Assembly: GCF_017814275.1 (NCBI RefSeq)
Contig: NZ_JAGIYQ010000006.1
Coordinates: forward strand, 124,001 to 188,000
Origin: Gottfriedia endophytica
Lineage (GTDB): Bacteria > Bacillota > Bacilli > Bacillales > Bacillaceae_G
Reading direction: 5' to 3'
DNA: 64,000 nt
Below are positions 53,589-62,912 of this stretch, piece after piece. A model generated the notes under the pieces. It did no database searches. It had not been told where the DNA came from and saw only the letters and a program-made list of their open reading frames with translations. The translations under genes and the position numbers were made by a program. How positions within the stretch are numbered: the stretch's first letter is position 1; every line of letters begins with the position of its first letter.

Positions 53589-54079
53589 TTTCTTTTTAAT
53601 TCTTCCAAAAAATGTTGGCATGTCGGCAATATCAGATTAACCATTGCTAGATTTACGGCATTCGTAGATCCAGGTAATGCATATATTGCTTTGTCTTTAA
53701 TACTACCTGCTATGGCTCTACTGAACATGGCCTTAGGACCAATTTCCGTATAACTTAATCCTCGGAACAACTCCCCAAATCCTTGCATTTCTTTTTCAAG
53801 CATAGTTGAAATTGCTTCATACGTAACATCTCTATGTGTGAAACCCGTTCCTCCTGTCAGAATAATTACCTGTATCTCTGAATTTTCAATCCATGAATTT
53901 ACAATTGTAACGATGGAGGATAGATCATCCTTTGTAATTTTGTAATCAACAACGCTATGATTCTTTTCGATTAACAAAGTTTTGATTAACTTTCCACTTT
54001 CATCATTATTAGTATCTCTAGTGTCACTAACTGTTAAAACTGCTGCTTGAACTGTAGCTAACGGATTGTGTGAATGCAC
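53585..54079 (-). CDS. moaB: Molybdopterin adenylyltransferase-type protein MoaB
   Basis: MogA/MoaB fold protein of 164 residues that binds and probably adenylates molybdopterin. The VSDTRDTNNDESGKLI segment, IILTGGTGFTHRDVTYEAI and ALPGSTNAVNLA are typical. Second gene of the unit behind leader C; its stop overlaps the mobA start. Confidence 0.92.
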   Translation of the reverse strand: MHSHNPLATVQAAVLTVSDTRDTNNDESGKLIKTLLIEKNHSVVDYKITKDDLSSIVTIVNSWIENSEIQVIILTGGTGFTHRDVTYEAISTMLEKEMQGFGELFRGLSYTEIGPKAMFSRAIAGSIKDKAIYALPGSTNAVNLAMVNLILPTCQHFLEELKRK

Positions 54080-54120
54080 TGTTTGTAGCCTCCTTAGTTT
54101 AGTCGTACAGATTTTCCCAT

Positions 54121-54465
54121 TTAGATAATATTTTTATCGAATACAAAAACCGATATGGCTATATCTTCTTCTATTTTCAAATCAGAAAACAAATGGACCA
54201 ATTTTGCTTCTACGAGTTCTTCTAAACCTATTGGAGGATTAGTTACGTACAGCTCTTGAATCATTTTTGTTCGTGCAGTATGGACCATCTCCGCACCTTC
54301 TTTTGTTCCTGTAATAAATTTTTCAGTAGGAGTTAAATTACCATATAATGTTGAAACAGCCATATTTTCAACAAATACTGTATTAATTCGTTCAGGGCCT
54401 TTTCCAAACAACTCTTTCCTAAGTTTTCTAATGATGTCATTAAATTCATGTATTTTTTTCGACAT
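54121..54465 (-). CDS. MpsC/DUF2294 family protein (copy 2)
   Basis: 114 residues from ATG 54465, which has GAGGTG nine nt upstream; the longer frame to 54549 has no ribosome site. LRKELFGKGPERINTVFVEN, LTPTEKFITG and the final ISVFVFDK parallel the copy at 28.2 kb, but identity is moderate, so this duplication is old. First gene behind leader C and before moaB, again in a molybdenum/formate context. Confidence 0.82.
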   Translation of the reverse strand: MSKKIHEFNDIIRKLRKELFGKGPERINTVFVENMAVSTLYGNLTPTEKFITGTKEGAEMVHTARTKMIQELYVTNPPIGLEELVEAKLVHLFSDLKIEEDIAISVFVFDKNII

Positions 54466-54754
54466 ATTCTTATTCACCTCAATATAAGTATTAAATTCTA
54501 TCCCTTTAGCCTTTTTACAGTTATTACCTATTAAATAGTTTAAAATCATGAATTCATAATACTTAATTTTTCATATTTTTTCTCCTTTGTAAAAAAAAAT
54601 TCCACTATGAAAAATCACTTACCTGATAAACAGGTATGATGTCTTCATAGTGGAATAGTTAATTAGCAACTCTTACTAATATACCAATCCAATTTAAAAT
54701 AAATTGAATGTAATAGAAACCATAACAATTTCGTATCATGTTTCCATATCTTTC
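54466..54754 (-). promoter_or_regulatory. Leader RNA C: long leader with terminator before mpsC-moaB-mobA-modAB
   Basis: The transcript would start near 54754, almost 300 nt before the first gene. It has an upstream hairpin (GAAACAU ... AUGGUUUC) and AGUA...UUGCUAA just ahead of a strong terminator, the same layout as leaders A and B, but the sequence of the upstream part cannot be aligned convincingly. The 54541-54598 stretch after the terminator holds nothing else. Confidence 0.5.
54599..54656 (-). terminator. Large terminator within leader C
   Basis: ATTCCACTATGAA pairs with TTCATAGTGGAAT; an inner ACCTG/CAGGT hairpin lies at 54621-54635. Nine or more T follow on the minus strand. Confidence 0.9.
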
Positions 54755-54760
54755 AGTAAG

Positions 54761-54789
54761 ATTATATCTCTTAATTTTGTAATTAACAA
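54761..54789 (-). promoter_or_regulatory. Promoter of leader C
   Basis: TTGTTA (54789-54784), 17-nt spacer, TATAAT (54766-54761). Confidence 0.75.
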
Positions 54790-54847
54790 TATTATTGTTA
54801 ATAGTGTTTTTTATATTTTAAGTAACAAATTTTTTTACTTTCCTTCA

Positions 54848-55915
54848 TTAACGACGTTTTGTTACTATCAAAGCCAATGCTGCAGCCAAAAATCCTGCGG
54901 TCAGTTTGCCGACAATGAGCGGAATGACAAAATTCTTCTCCACACCCGCCACAAACCCTAAGTGACTGCCAAATACAAATGCGCCGCTTACAGCAAATGC
55001 GGTATTTACGACTTTCCCGCGGTCGTCCATTTCGTGCAGTATCGCAAACATAGGAATGTTATGGGCGAAGGACGCAATGAATCCTCCCAATGCTTGTTGA
55101 TTCATGCCCAACCTTTCCCCCATTAGATTAAAAGGCTTTTTCAACACTTTTATCAACACGAATACGAACGGAAACGCACCGGCAAGGGTAAAAGTGATTT
55201 TCCCGACAGTCACAATGCCTTCCTTCATCGGCAGCATCCCCGGGATAAGAACAAATCCTGTCAATGTTTCAATGATAACTGCGACAAGCCCGATCATGAT
55301 TATGATCTCAATACCCTTGCCAAACCATACAAACCCGCGAATCATCACGGATGGAAAGCTCAGCATCCCGATGCCGATTATGACCGAAATGAGGATCGAC
55401 GGAAGCAAATTTTTCAGCATCCATACAAAGTCAAATCCCGCTGCAAATCCTCCCGCCAAACAGCCGACCGGAATGGTCATAAGTCCGATTAATATCCCTT
55501 TTGCAAAAAAGAGATGATCTTTCTTTTGAATGATGCTCAAGGCAACCGGAATCGTAAATACGATAGTCGGGCCCATCATCGTCCCTAAAAACACCCAAGA
55601 AAATAAGGCGGCATCGCTTGACCGTGCCATTTCATTCGCAAGAGAGTATCCGCCCATATCGAGCGCCAAAAAAGTCGATGAAAACATCGCAGGATCCGCC
55701 CCGAGGAATTGATAAACAGGCGTGACAACCGGTGTCAACACTTTGGCAAGAACAGGCGACAAGGAAATCATCCCTACCATTGACAACGCTAAAGCTCCCA
55801 TGGAATGAAATGCTTCCGTGAATTTTTGCCCGATTCCAAATCGATTCCCAAGCAACTTATCCACTGCGCCAAGCAGCATAAATCCTGTCATCACTAGGAT
55901 AATGATATTATTCAT
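54848..55915 (-). CDS. EutH-family membrane transporter
   Basis: Polytopic membrane protein, about 355 residues from ATG 55915, of the ethanolamine-permease-like EutH family: LLGAVDKLLGNRFGIGQKF, LALDMGGYSLANEMA, FGKGIEIIIMIGLV, FAHNIPMFAILHEMDDRGKV and HLGFVAGVEK. No other eut genes are nearby, so the substrate may differ from ethanolamine. Base composition is clearly richer in G+C than the neighbouring molybdenum genes, suggesting transfer. It is the last gene of a unit with two M24 peptidases under a sigma-54 promoter. Confidence 0.85.
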   Translation of the reverse strand: MNNIIILVMTGFMLLGAVDKLLGNRFGIGQKFTEAFHSMGALALSMVGMISLSPVLAKVLTPVVTPVYQFLGADPAMFSSTFLALDMGGYSLANEMARSSDAALFSWVFLGTMMGPTIVFTIPVALSIIQKKDHLFFAKGILIGLMTIPVGCLAGGFAAGFDFVWMLKNLLPSILISVIIGIGMLSFPSVMIRGFVWFGKGIEIIIMIGLVAVIIETLTGFVLIPGMLPMKEGIVTVGKITFTLAGAFPFVFVLIKVLKKPFNLMGERLGMNQQALGGFIASFAHNIPMFAILHEMDDRGKVVNTAFAVSGAFVFGSHLGFVAGVEKNFVIPLIVGKLTAGFLAAALALIVTKRR

Positions 55916-55990
55916 GTTGTATACGACCACCAATCACATGAAGGGTCATCGTAACGCACCGTTAGGATGACCTGTTCAATTTCTATACGA

Positions 55991-57052
55991 TTATAAAATC
56001 AATAATTTCTTAGGTGAATGAGTAATAATTTCATACCCATTCTCTGTCACCACTATATCATCTTCAATACGACAGCCGCCCCATCCCGGGATATAAATAC
56101 CGGGCTCAACCGTTACAACCATACCAGCTTGCAGCACTTCTTTACTTTTGTCAGAAAGACGAAGCGGTTCGTGTACTTCCAGACCCAAGCCATGGCCAGT
56201 AGAATGTCCGAAACGGTCTCCATAGCCTTTTTCAGTAATATAATCTCTCGTTAAATCGTCAATTTTTTTCGCATTTTCACCCGCTCGAATTCCTTCTGTC
56301 CCACGTTTTAACGCTTCCAGGACTATATGATAAATATCGTGAAATTCATCTGAGCAGTTCCCAACAGCAATCGTTCTCGTGATATCTGAGCAATATCCAT
56401 TGTACATCGCACCAAAATCAAGGGTTACCATGTCGCCATGCTCGATCACTTTTTCGGAAGCAACACCATGCGGCAAGGCAGCACGTTGTCCGGAGGCAAC
56501 GATGATATTAAATGAAGAAGAAGAGGCGCCCTGCTTTCTCATATAGACTTCTAGTTCATTGCGGACTTCCCTCTCTGTTATACCTGGCTTAATGACATTC
56601 AAAATATTATCAAACGCCGTGTCGGCAATACGGGCCGCTGTTCGCATTGTCTCCAATTCTGACTGATCTTTGATTTCCCGCACCTTTTCAACTATATTTT
56701 CCAATGGAACCAATTGTGCATTCGTATACTCCTTAAGAGCCGAAAAGGTATTTAACGTCATGGCATTTGCCTCTACAGCTAGATTTTGAATGCCGTGACG
56801 TTCGATTTCGCTTGCTACTTCTTTTTCAATATTTCCATCATGTATCACAATTTTTGCATTTTTCACTTCAGCTTGCGCCTGCTCTCCGTAGCGAAAGTCT
56901 GTGATAAATGTAACGCCCTTTTGCGAAATCAACACCATACCTGCCGAACCTGTAAAACCCGTCGTGTATCGGCGGTTTTCATTCTTCGTTATCAAAATCG
57001 CATCGACATTATTCTTGGTAAGCTGTTTCTGTATTTTTTCAATTCGGTTCAT
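55991..57052 (-). CDS. M24 family metallopeptidase (Xaa-Pro dipeptidase-like), copy 2
   Basis: Two-domain aminopeptidase P/prolidase-type enzyme, 353 residues: N-terminal creatinase-like domain (about 1-125) and C-terminal pita-bread fold. Metal ligands are complete: Asp in TLDFGAMYNGYCSDITRT (two), His in GHSTGHGLGLEVHE, and Glu in VEPGIYIPGWG and RIEDDIVV. It probably splits Xaa-Pro or related dipeptides in the cytosol, but creatinase-like relatives hydrolyse other amides. It begins at the last base of the preceding gene. Confidence 0.88.
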   Translation of the reverse strand: MNRIEKIQKQLTKNNVDAILITKNENRRYTTGFTGSAGMVLISQKGVTFITDFRYGEQAQAEVKNAKIVIHDGNIEKEVASEIERHGIQNLAVEANAMTLNTFSALKEYTNAQLVPLENIVEKVREIKDQSELETMRTAARIADTAFDNILNVIKPGITEREVRNELEVYMRKQGASSSSFNIIVASGQRAALPHGVASEKVIEHGDMVTLDFGAMYNGYCSDITRTIAVGNCSDEFHDIYHIVLEALKRGTEGIRAGENAKKIDDLTRDYITEKGYGDRFGHSTGHGLGLEVHEPLRLSDKSKEVLQAGMVVTVEPGIYIPGWGGCRIEDDIVVTENGYEIITHSPKKLLIL

Positions 57053-58158
57053 TACCTTTCATCCCCCTTTACAACTTGCATTGTTTTTGAAAACTTCGTT
57101 AACACTTCACAGCCTTTTTCCGTAATGACAAGATCGTCTTCGATTCGGATACCCCCAAGCCCTGGTACATAAATACCTGGTTCGACTGTAAGCACCATGC
57201 CCGGTTTCAAGATTCCATCATTTGCATCATTCATTGAAGGTGATTCATGAACATCAATGCCTAAGCCATGGCCGATTCGGTGCGGAAAAAAATCGCCGTA
57301 TCCAGCAGCTTGAATGACGTTTCTTGCTGCTATATCAACGTCTCCAATTCGGCTCCCAGCCTGGCAAGCCTCCAATCCAGCAAGATTTGCTTGTAAAACT
57401 GTGTTGTAGATCGTCTGGAATTCGCTAGTGACACGGTCGTAAAAGACAGTTCTTGTGATATCGGAGCTATAGCCCTTATACTTCACGCCTAAATCAAACA
57501 AGACCGGATCGCCTTTTTTCAACTTGTTCTCTCCTGAGATACCGTGAGGATTGCTTGCATTTTGACCAAACAGGACAATCGTTGAAAATGACATTTCCCG
57601 AATCCCTTTTTTCTTTAATTCGTATTCAATTTTTCCAAGTAACTCAAGTTCTGTCATGCCTTCGTTTAAAGTCTCAATACCGACTTTCACTCCATAATCA
57701 GCAAAAGCGGCCGCTTCTCGTAAAATCGCAACCTCATTATCATCTTTTACAAGTCTCATCTCGGTAAGCTTATCATCTAACGATACAAACTCCGCACCAC
57801 TCAAAATCTGTTGCAGATTTTCTATATAAAAATAGGAGATTGCATGTTTCTCCACAGCAAATCGATTGATCTCGTTCCCACCTTGAATTACATCGCGAAC
57901 AAGCGACCACGGATTATCGGAATCTGTATAACTGATAATCTGCTTGTTCCAGCCTGCTTCCTTCAGCATTTGAACTTCCATACTTGGTGTAATAAAAATC
58001 GGTTCGCGATTTGCAAATACAAAAATACCGACAAACCGTTCGTGTGGATCGTAATCAAATTGTGATAAATAAAAAATATTATGACGTGATGTTATCAAGC
58101 CACCTTGAATGTGTTGTTCTTGTAAAAAGTTTTGCAGTGCTTGTAATCGTTCTTTCAT
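57052..58158 (-). CDS. M24 family metallopeptidase (Xaa-Pro aminopeptidase-like), copy 1
   Basis: 368 residues, same fold as its downstream neighbour and about one third identical by eye. Metal motifs: LFDLGVKYKGYSSDITRT, HRIGHGLGIDVHE, TVEPGIYVPGLG, GIRIEDDLVI. First gene after the sigma-54 promoter. Two M24 enzymes plus an EutH-type transporter in one operon suggest uptake and hydrolysis of a small nitrogen compound or dipeptide. The frame upstream of the ATG has no better start. Confidence 0.88.
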   Translation of the reverse strand: MKERLQALQNFLQEQHIQGGLITSRHNIFYLSQFDYDPHERFVGIFVFANREPIFITPSMEVQMLKEAGWNKQIISYTDSDNPWSLVRDVIQGGNEINRFAVEKHAISYFYIENLQQILSGAEFVSLDDKLTEMRLVKDDNEVAILREAAAFADYGVKVGIETLNEGMTELELLGKIEYELKKKGIREMSFSTIVLFGQNASNPHGISGENKLKKGDPVLFDLGVKYKGYSSDITRTVFYDRVTSEFQTIYNTVLQANLAGLEACQAGSRIGDVDIAARNVIQAAGYGDFFPHRIGHGLGIDVHESPSMNDANDGILKPGMVLTVEPGIYVPGLGGIRIEDDLVITEKGCEVLTKFSKTMQVVKGDER

Positions 58159-58334
58159 GTTCTTTCCTGGTTAATAAAATCGTATTAAATCGTAGAGAAA
58201 CAATACGATTTACAGCCAGGATACACCCCCTTTTTTCGTGAATTGAATACCAAAATGATGTTATTTTGATTCTGTATGATATGGTTTGAGACAGTTTACT
58301 ATGAACTGTTCAACCACCATCTTAGATAAGTAAA

Positions 58335-58350
58335 TGCAAGTTTCATGCCA
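58335..58350 (-). promoter_or_regulatory. Sigma-54 (-24/-12) promoter
   Basis: TGGCATGAAACTTGCA on the minus strand fits TGGCACG-N4-TTGCA with one mismatch, keeping GG at -24 and GC at -12. It faces the M24-M24-eutH genes. Confidence 0.88.
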
Positions 58351-58389
58351 TTTTGAAAGTTTAGCGGTAGAAGGTATTTCAAAAACATG

Positions 58390-58440
58390 TGTCTATTTTT
58401 TTAGACACTTCAAAGTGACGATTGTCTATTTTTTTAGACA
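58390..58440. promoter_or_regulatory. Twin activator-binding palindromes (UAS)
   Basis: TGTCTATTTTTTTAGACA occurs exactly twice, at 58390-58407 and 58423-58440, 33 bp apart (three helix turns) and 40-90 bp upstream of the sigma-54 promoter. They are probably the binding sites of the adjacent activator. One half-site TGTCTA also occurs near 60193, beside that activator's own start. Confidence 0.85.
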
Positions 58441-58443
58441 ACA

Positions 58444-58481
58444 AAAAAACAGCGCCACAACAAATTTTTGGCACTGTTTTT
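58444..58481 (-). terminator. Terminator of the sigma-54 activator gene
   Basis: AAAACAGTGCCA / TGGCGCTGTTTT stem followed by seven T on the minus strand. Confidence 0.85.
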
Positions 58482-58487
58482 TATCTA

Positions 58488-60173
58488 TTAATGATTGATA
58501 TTTAATTTTTTCAGTTTATTGTATAAAGTCGCGCGGGAGATTCCCAGCTTCTTAGCCGCTTCTTGCTTGTTTCCGTTCTCGGTCTGGATGGCTTCGATAA
58601 TTTTGTTTTTTTCATGCTGATTCAAATCTTCTTTCAAAGATTCATCATGATACAATGAAGAGGCAGCCTTCGATAGCTTTTGAGGCAATGCTTCTATTGT
58701 AATTTTTCCGTCTCTGGACAATAATACTAATCGTTCGATTGTATTCCGCAGCTCCCGAACGTTTCCTGGCCAATCATATTTCAATAATATGGAAAATACC
58801 TGTGGATCTATGTATTCAATCGTACGATGATACAATAATGAAAATTCATATATAAAGAGATGAAGCAGCTCCATAATATCTTCTTTTCGTTCCCTCAATG
58901 GCGGGATGGTAATGGATAATATGTTAAGTCGATAGTATAAGTCTTCTCGAAATGCACCAGCTTCGACCATCGCTTCCAAATCTTTATTTGTGGCAGCGAT
59001 GATTCGACAATGAGCAATCAGTTGCTTTGTTCCTCCGACACGATAATATGTTTTATCTTGAAGAACACGAAGCAATTTCACCTGCATATCCAACGGCAAG
59101 TCGCCAATTTCATCGAGAAAGAGTGTTCCCCCATTCGCCGACTCTAGCTTTCCTTCCTTCCCTTTGGCATTTGCGCCTGAAAACGCCCCTTTTTCATATC
59201 CAAAAAATTCACTTTCAAACAAAGATGGTGAAATTGCGCCACAGTTTACCGCAACAAACGGAGTGGTTGAACCTTGGCAGTGGTGAATCGCTTTTGCAAA
59301 GATTTCTTTCCCGACCCCTGTTTCCCCTAGCAATAAAATGTTCGCATTTGTTTCAGACATTCTTCTTGATAATAAAACCGTTTCTTTTATTAATTGACTC
59401 GAACCTTTAATTTGTTGAAAAGAATCCCGTGACGATTGCAGTCTGGAAACCTCCTGCTGCAGTTGACGAATTTTTGAGGAAGCATTCATCAGCTCTTGGT
59501 TCATCAATACTTGACTCGTAATGTCGGTTTCCGCTGCCACTGCACCGACAATCCGATCTTTGATGATGACGGGTCTGCTATTAATCATGACAAATAAATC
59601 CTCTCGAGGATTGTGCTGCCTATTACGAAACGATTGTCCTGTTTCCACCGTTACTTTATTTAATAACATTTCTTTTGGAAAAAACTGATCCATGTCTTTC
59701 CCAATAATTTCCTCTTTGGGAATCGAAAAAATCCGTTCTGCACCAGGGGTCCAAACAACGGTTTTCCCGGCCTCATCCACAATCGAGACCGAACCATCCA
59801 TTGTATCAATCATCGTTTGAAAATAGGCCTCTAAATATTGATAAGATTCAAACACTTTAGAAAGTAAAGCTGCAGAATCGATGTAGCCCTTGATTTTTCC
59901 TTCTCCAAACGTGATGACCACAATATCTGATGTTTGCACTTTTTGAATCACGTCTTGAATAACAGCTTTTTCATTAGAAACGCCCACTCTTTTCCAATAA
60001 AGTTCTTTGATATTCTCGCTTTTATAATGCATGTACTCATTTCTCGTTAACATCCAGACTTCACTTTGATGCTGTTTAAATATATAAGCTGCTTCATTTT
60101 TGTCATCCATATCGGAAAGCAAAGAAAAATTCGTTTGCAACAGATCTTCAATGCTAGGTAGATGATGCTTCAT
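58488..60173 (-). CDS. Sigma-54-dependent transcriptional activator with PAS domain
   Basis: About 561 residues from ATG 60173 (GGTGG upstream). An N-terminal region of about 110 residues is of unrecognised type. A PAS domain follows (about 115-225). The AAA+ domain has Walker A GETGVGKE, the sigma-54 contact loop as GAFSGA (usual form GAFTGA), and Walker B FLDEIGD. The C-terminal Fis-type helix-turn-helix is NKQEAAKKLGISRATLYNKL. No phosphorylation receiver is seen, so the N-terminal/PAS part should sense the inducer directly. It lies directly upstream of the operon it probably controls. Confidence 0.9.
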   Translation of the reverse strand: MKHHLPSIEDLLQTNFSLLSDMDDKNEAAYIFKQHQSEVWMLTRNEYMHYKSENIKELYWKRVGVSNEKAVIQDVIQKVQTSDIVVITFGEGKIKGYIDSAALLSKVFESYQYLEAYFQTMIDTMDGSVSIVDEAGKTVVWTPGAERIFSIPKEEIIGKDMDQFFPKEMLLNKVTVETGQSFRNRQHNPREDLFVMINSRPVIIKDRIVGAVAAETDITSQVLMNQELMNASSKIRQLQQEVSRLQSSRDSFQQIKGSSQLIKETVLLSRRMSETNANILLLGETGVGKEIFAKAIHHCQGSTTPFVAVNCGAISPSLFESEFFGYEKGAFSGANAKGKEGKLESANGGTLFLDEIGDLPLDMQVKLLRVLQDKTYYRVGGTKQLIAHCRIIAATNKDLEAMVEAGAFREDLYYRLNILSITIPPLRERKEDIMELLHLFIYEFSLLYHRTIEYIDPQVFSILLKYDWPGNVRELRNTIERLVLLSRDGKITIEALPQKLSKAASSLYHDESLKEDLNQHEKNKIIEAIQTENGNKQEAAKKLGISRATLYNKLKKLNINH

Positions 60174-60218
60174 GAAGATTCCACCACCCAATTGTCTATT
60201 TTTTATATACTCTATCAT

Positions 60219-60529
60219 TTCGGCGAGTTTGTGTCATGATTATTTTCTTTTAGGCTCAAACATTCCACATTGGACTATCCTGCCATTTACTGAAATAAAA
60301 AAAACTGCAGTAAACCTAATGGATTCCATTTTTCTTTCGTTTTTTCTACAAGTTCATTGACTATTTCATTTTTTAGGCATAATAAAAACCACTTGCATTT
60401 AGCATTAGTGGGACTAAATTGTTACTAAAACATACAGTAATGAACTTCTTTATCTAGTAAAGGACATAACTAATAACGAACAATTTAATGAATTTTTATT
60501 TAATTATTCGTTTTTTAAGAGGAAAAGGA
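60219..60529. other. Non-coding gap between the sigma-54 activator and the xpt leader
   Basis: AT-rich. A small hairpin CCACT...AGTGG lies near 60391-60412. The part near 60174-60220 holds the activator 5' region with a TGTCTA half-site. No gene is seen. Confidence 0.5.
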
Positions 60530-60557
60530 TTGATTTACTCATAGACCATGTTATAAT
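60530..60557 (+). promoter_or_regulatory. Promoter of the xpt-pbuX leader
   Basis: TTGATT (60530-60535), 16-nt spacer, TATAAT (60552-60557), 20 nt ahead of the purine aptamer. Confidence 0.75.
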
Positions 60558-60577
60558 GAGATTAAAATTATACGTTT

Positions 60578-60648
60578 CACTCATATAATCGCGGGGATAT
60601 GGCCTGCAAGTTTCTACCAGATTGCCTTAACAATCTGACTATGAGTGG
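60578..60648 (+). ncRNA. Purine riboswitch aptamer, guanine type
   Basis: P1 strands CACTCAT (60579-60585) and ATGAGTG (60641-60647) close a three-way junction with ATATAATCGCGGGGATATGG, the GCAAGTTTCTACC core, and the TGACTATGAG strand. The base that reads the purine is C (in GACTATG), which selects guanine/hypoxanthine rather than adenine. Regulates xpt-pbuX. Confidence 0.95.
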
Positions 60649-60709
60649 GTAAAGAAATATGCTATCTTTTGTTTAGCATACATTTCCTATTCCTTTAGGT
60701 CATATAAGT

Positions 60710-60767
60710 CCAAAGGTTATTACCTCACTCAAATTTTATGTGAGGTATAACTTTTGGGCTTTTTTTA
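60710..60767 (+). terminator. Expression-platform terminator of the guanine riboswitch
   Basis: CCAAAGGTTATTACCTCAC pairs with GTGAGGTATAACTTTTGG and is followed by CTTTTTTT. Guanine binding is expected to favour this hairpin and stop transcription before xpt. Confidence 0.9.
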
Positions 60768-60816
60768 TTTTACTATCTAGCTAAAGCGCCTAAAAAAGGT
60801 GACAGCTTTTTAATAA

Positions 60817-61424
<608 letters not shown>

Positions 61425-61425
<1 letters not shown>

Positions 61426-62738
61426 TGAAACAAAATCCTATTAAAGTTGCCTCCCTAAGCATTCAACATGTGTTGGCAATGTATGCAGGTGCCATTCTTG
61501 TTCCGCTAATCATCGGTAGTTCTTTGCATATGACTGGTAAACAATTAACTTATTTAGTTTCAATGGATATTCTTACAAGCGGGATAGCAACGATATTACA
61601 GGTTTGGCAGAATCGCTTTACAGGAATCGGGCTACCAATTATTCTTGGTTGTACTTTTACTGCAGTTGGACCAATTATTGAAATTGGTAGTCAGTATGGT
61701 TTATCAGCCATCTATGGATCGATTATCATGTCTGGTCTAATCGTAATTCTTATCGCAAATTTCTTTGGTAAATTAATTAAGTTCTTTCCTCCTGTTGTAA
61801 TGGGATCTGTTGTAACTATTATTGGTATGACTCTTATTCCTGTTGCCATGAATAACGTTGCAGGAGGCGTAGGTAGTCCTGACTTTGGAGCAAACTCTAA
61901 TCTTGCACTTGCATTTGGTACATTAATATTTATTATTGCACTTTATCGCATCTTTAAGGGCTTCATTCGATCAATAGCAATTTTATTAGGATTAATTGCA
62001 GGAACAGCTGCTGCTTATTTTATGGGAAAAGTGAATTTTTCAGCTGTTAGCGATGCTTCATGGTTCCATATGGTAAAACCTATGTATCTAGCTACACCTT
62101 CATTTCATTTAGTTCCGATTCTAATCATGACTGTTGTTGCTATTGTAAGTCTCATTGAATCAACAGGGGTATATTTTGCACTTAGTGATATAACTGGAAG
62201 AAAGCTTACTGAGAAGGATTTAGTAAAGGGATATCGTGCTGAAGGTTTTGCTAGCATTCTTGGCGGATTATTTAATTCTTTTCCATATACTTCATACTCA
62301 CAAAACGTTGGCCTTGTTCAACTTTCAGGAGGAAAAGAAAAAAATGTTATTTATACAGTAGGTGGCATGCTAGTGTTTCTTGGATTCGTTCCAAAAATCG
62401 CAGCGCTAACACAAATTATCCCTACATCTGTTCTTGGTGGCGCCATGCTTGCTATGTTTGGGATGGTTGTAGCTGCAGGGATTAAAATACTGAGTAAAGT
62501 GGATTTTTCATCGCAGGAAAATCTGTTAATAATTGCTTGTTCAGTTGGGATGGGACTAGGGGTAACAACAGTTCCTAATCTATTTTCCCATATGCCAGCA
62601 ACCGTAAAAATTCTCTCAAATAGCGGGATCGTCGCAGGCAGCTTAACGGCTATTTTATTAAATCTAATCTTTAATGTTTTAAAATCAACGAAGAAAAATC
62701 AATCTTTATCTCAAACAAATAATCAGACTGTAGCCTAA
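61425..62738 (+). CDS. pbuX: Xanthine permease (NCS2 family)
   Basis: Membrane purine:proton symporter, 437 residues with about twelve to fourteen helices. MYAGAILVPLIIG and the signature region around FNSFPYTSYSQNVGLVQLSG are the NCS2 xanthine/uric-acid type. It forms the classical xpt-pbuX operon, supplying the substrate for Xpt. Confidence 0.94.
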
Positions 62739-62752
62739 TAGATAGTTACCTA

Positions 62753-62785
62753 TTAAGACGATACTTTTATGTATCGTCTTTATTT
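62753..62785 (+). terminator. Rho-independent terminator after pbuX
   Basis: AAGACGATAC / GTATCGTCTT with loop TTTTAT, followed by TATTTAGG. Confidence 0.85.
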
Positions 62786-62912
62786 AGGTTTGGTAAGTGA
62801 AACAATTAATAATTAAAGGACTTCACATATTGGAATACTTGTAATTAAGCATTCGCGATATGTGTGGTCTATTAAAGTATCCTTTATTCAGACGTATTTC
62901 CAAGGATAAACA

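Noticed and set aside
54121-54549. Extended N-terminus of the mpsC-like protein
   Set aside because: The extra 28 residues lack a ribosome site; the inner ATG 54465 with GAGGTG matches the length of the paralogue.
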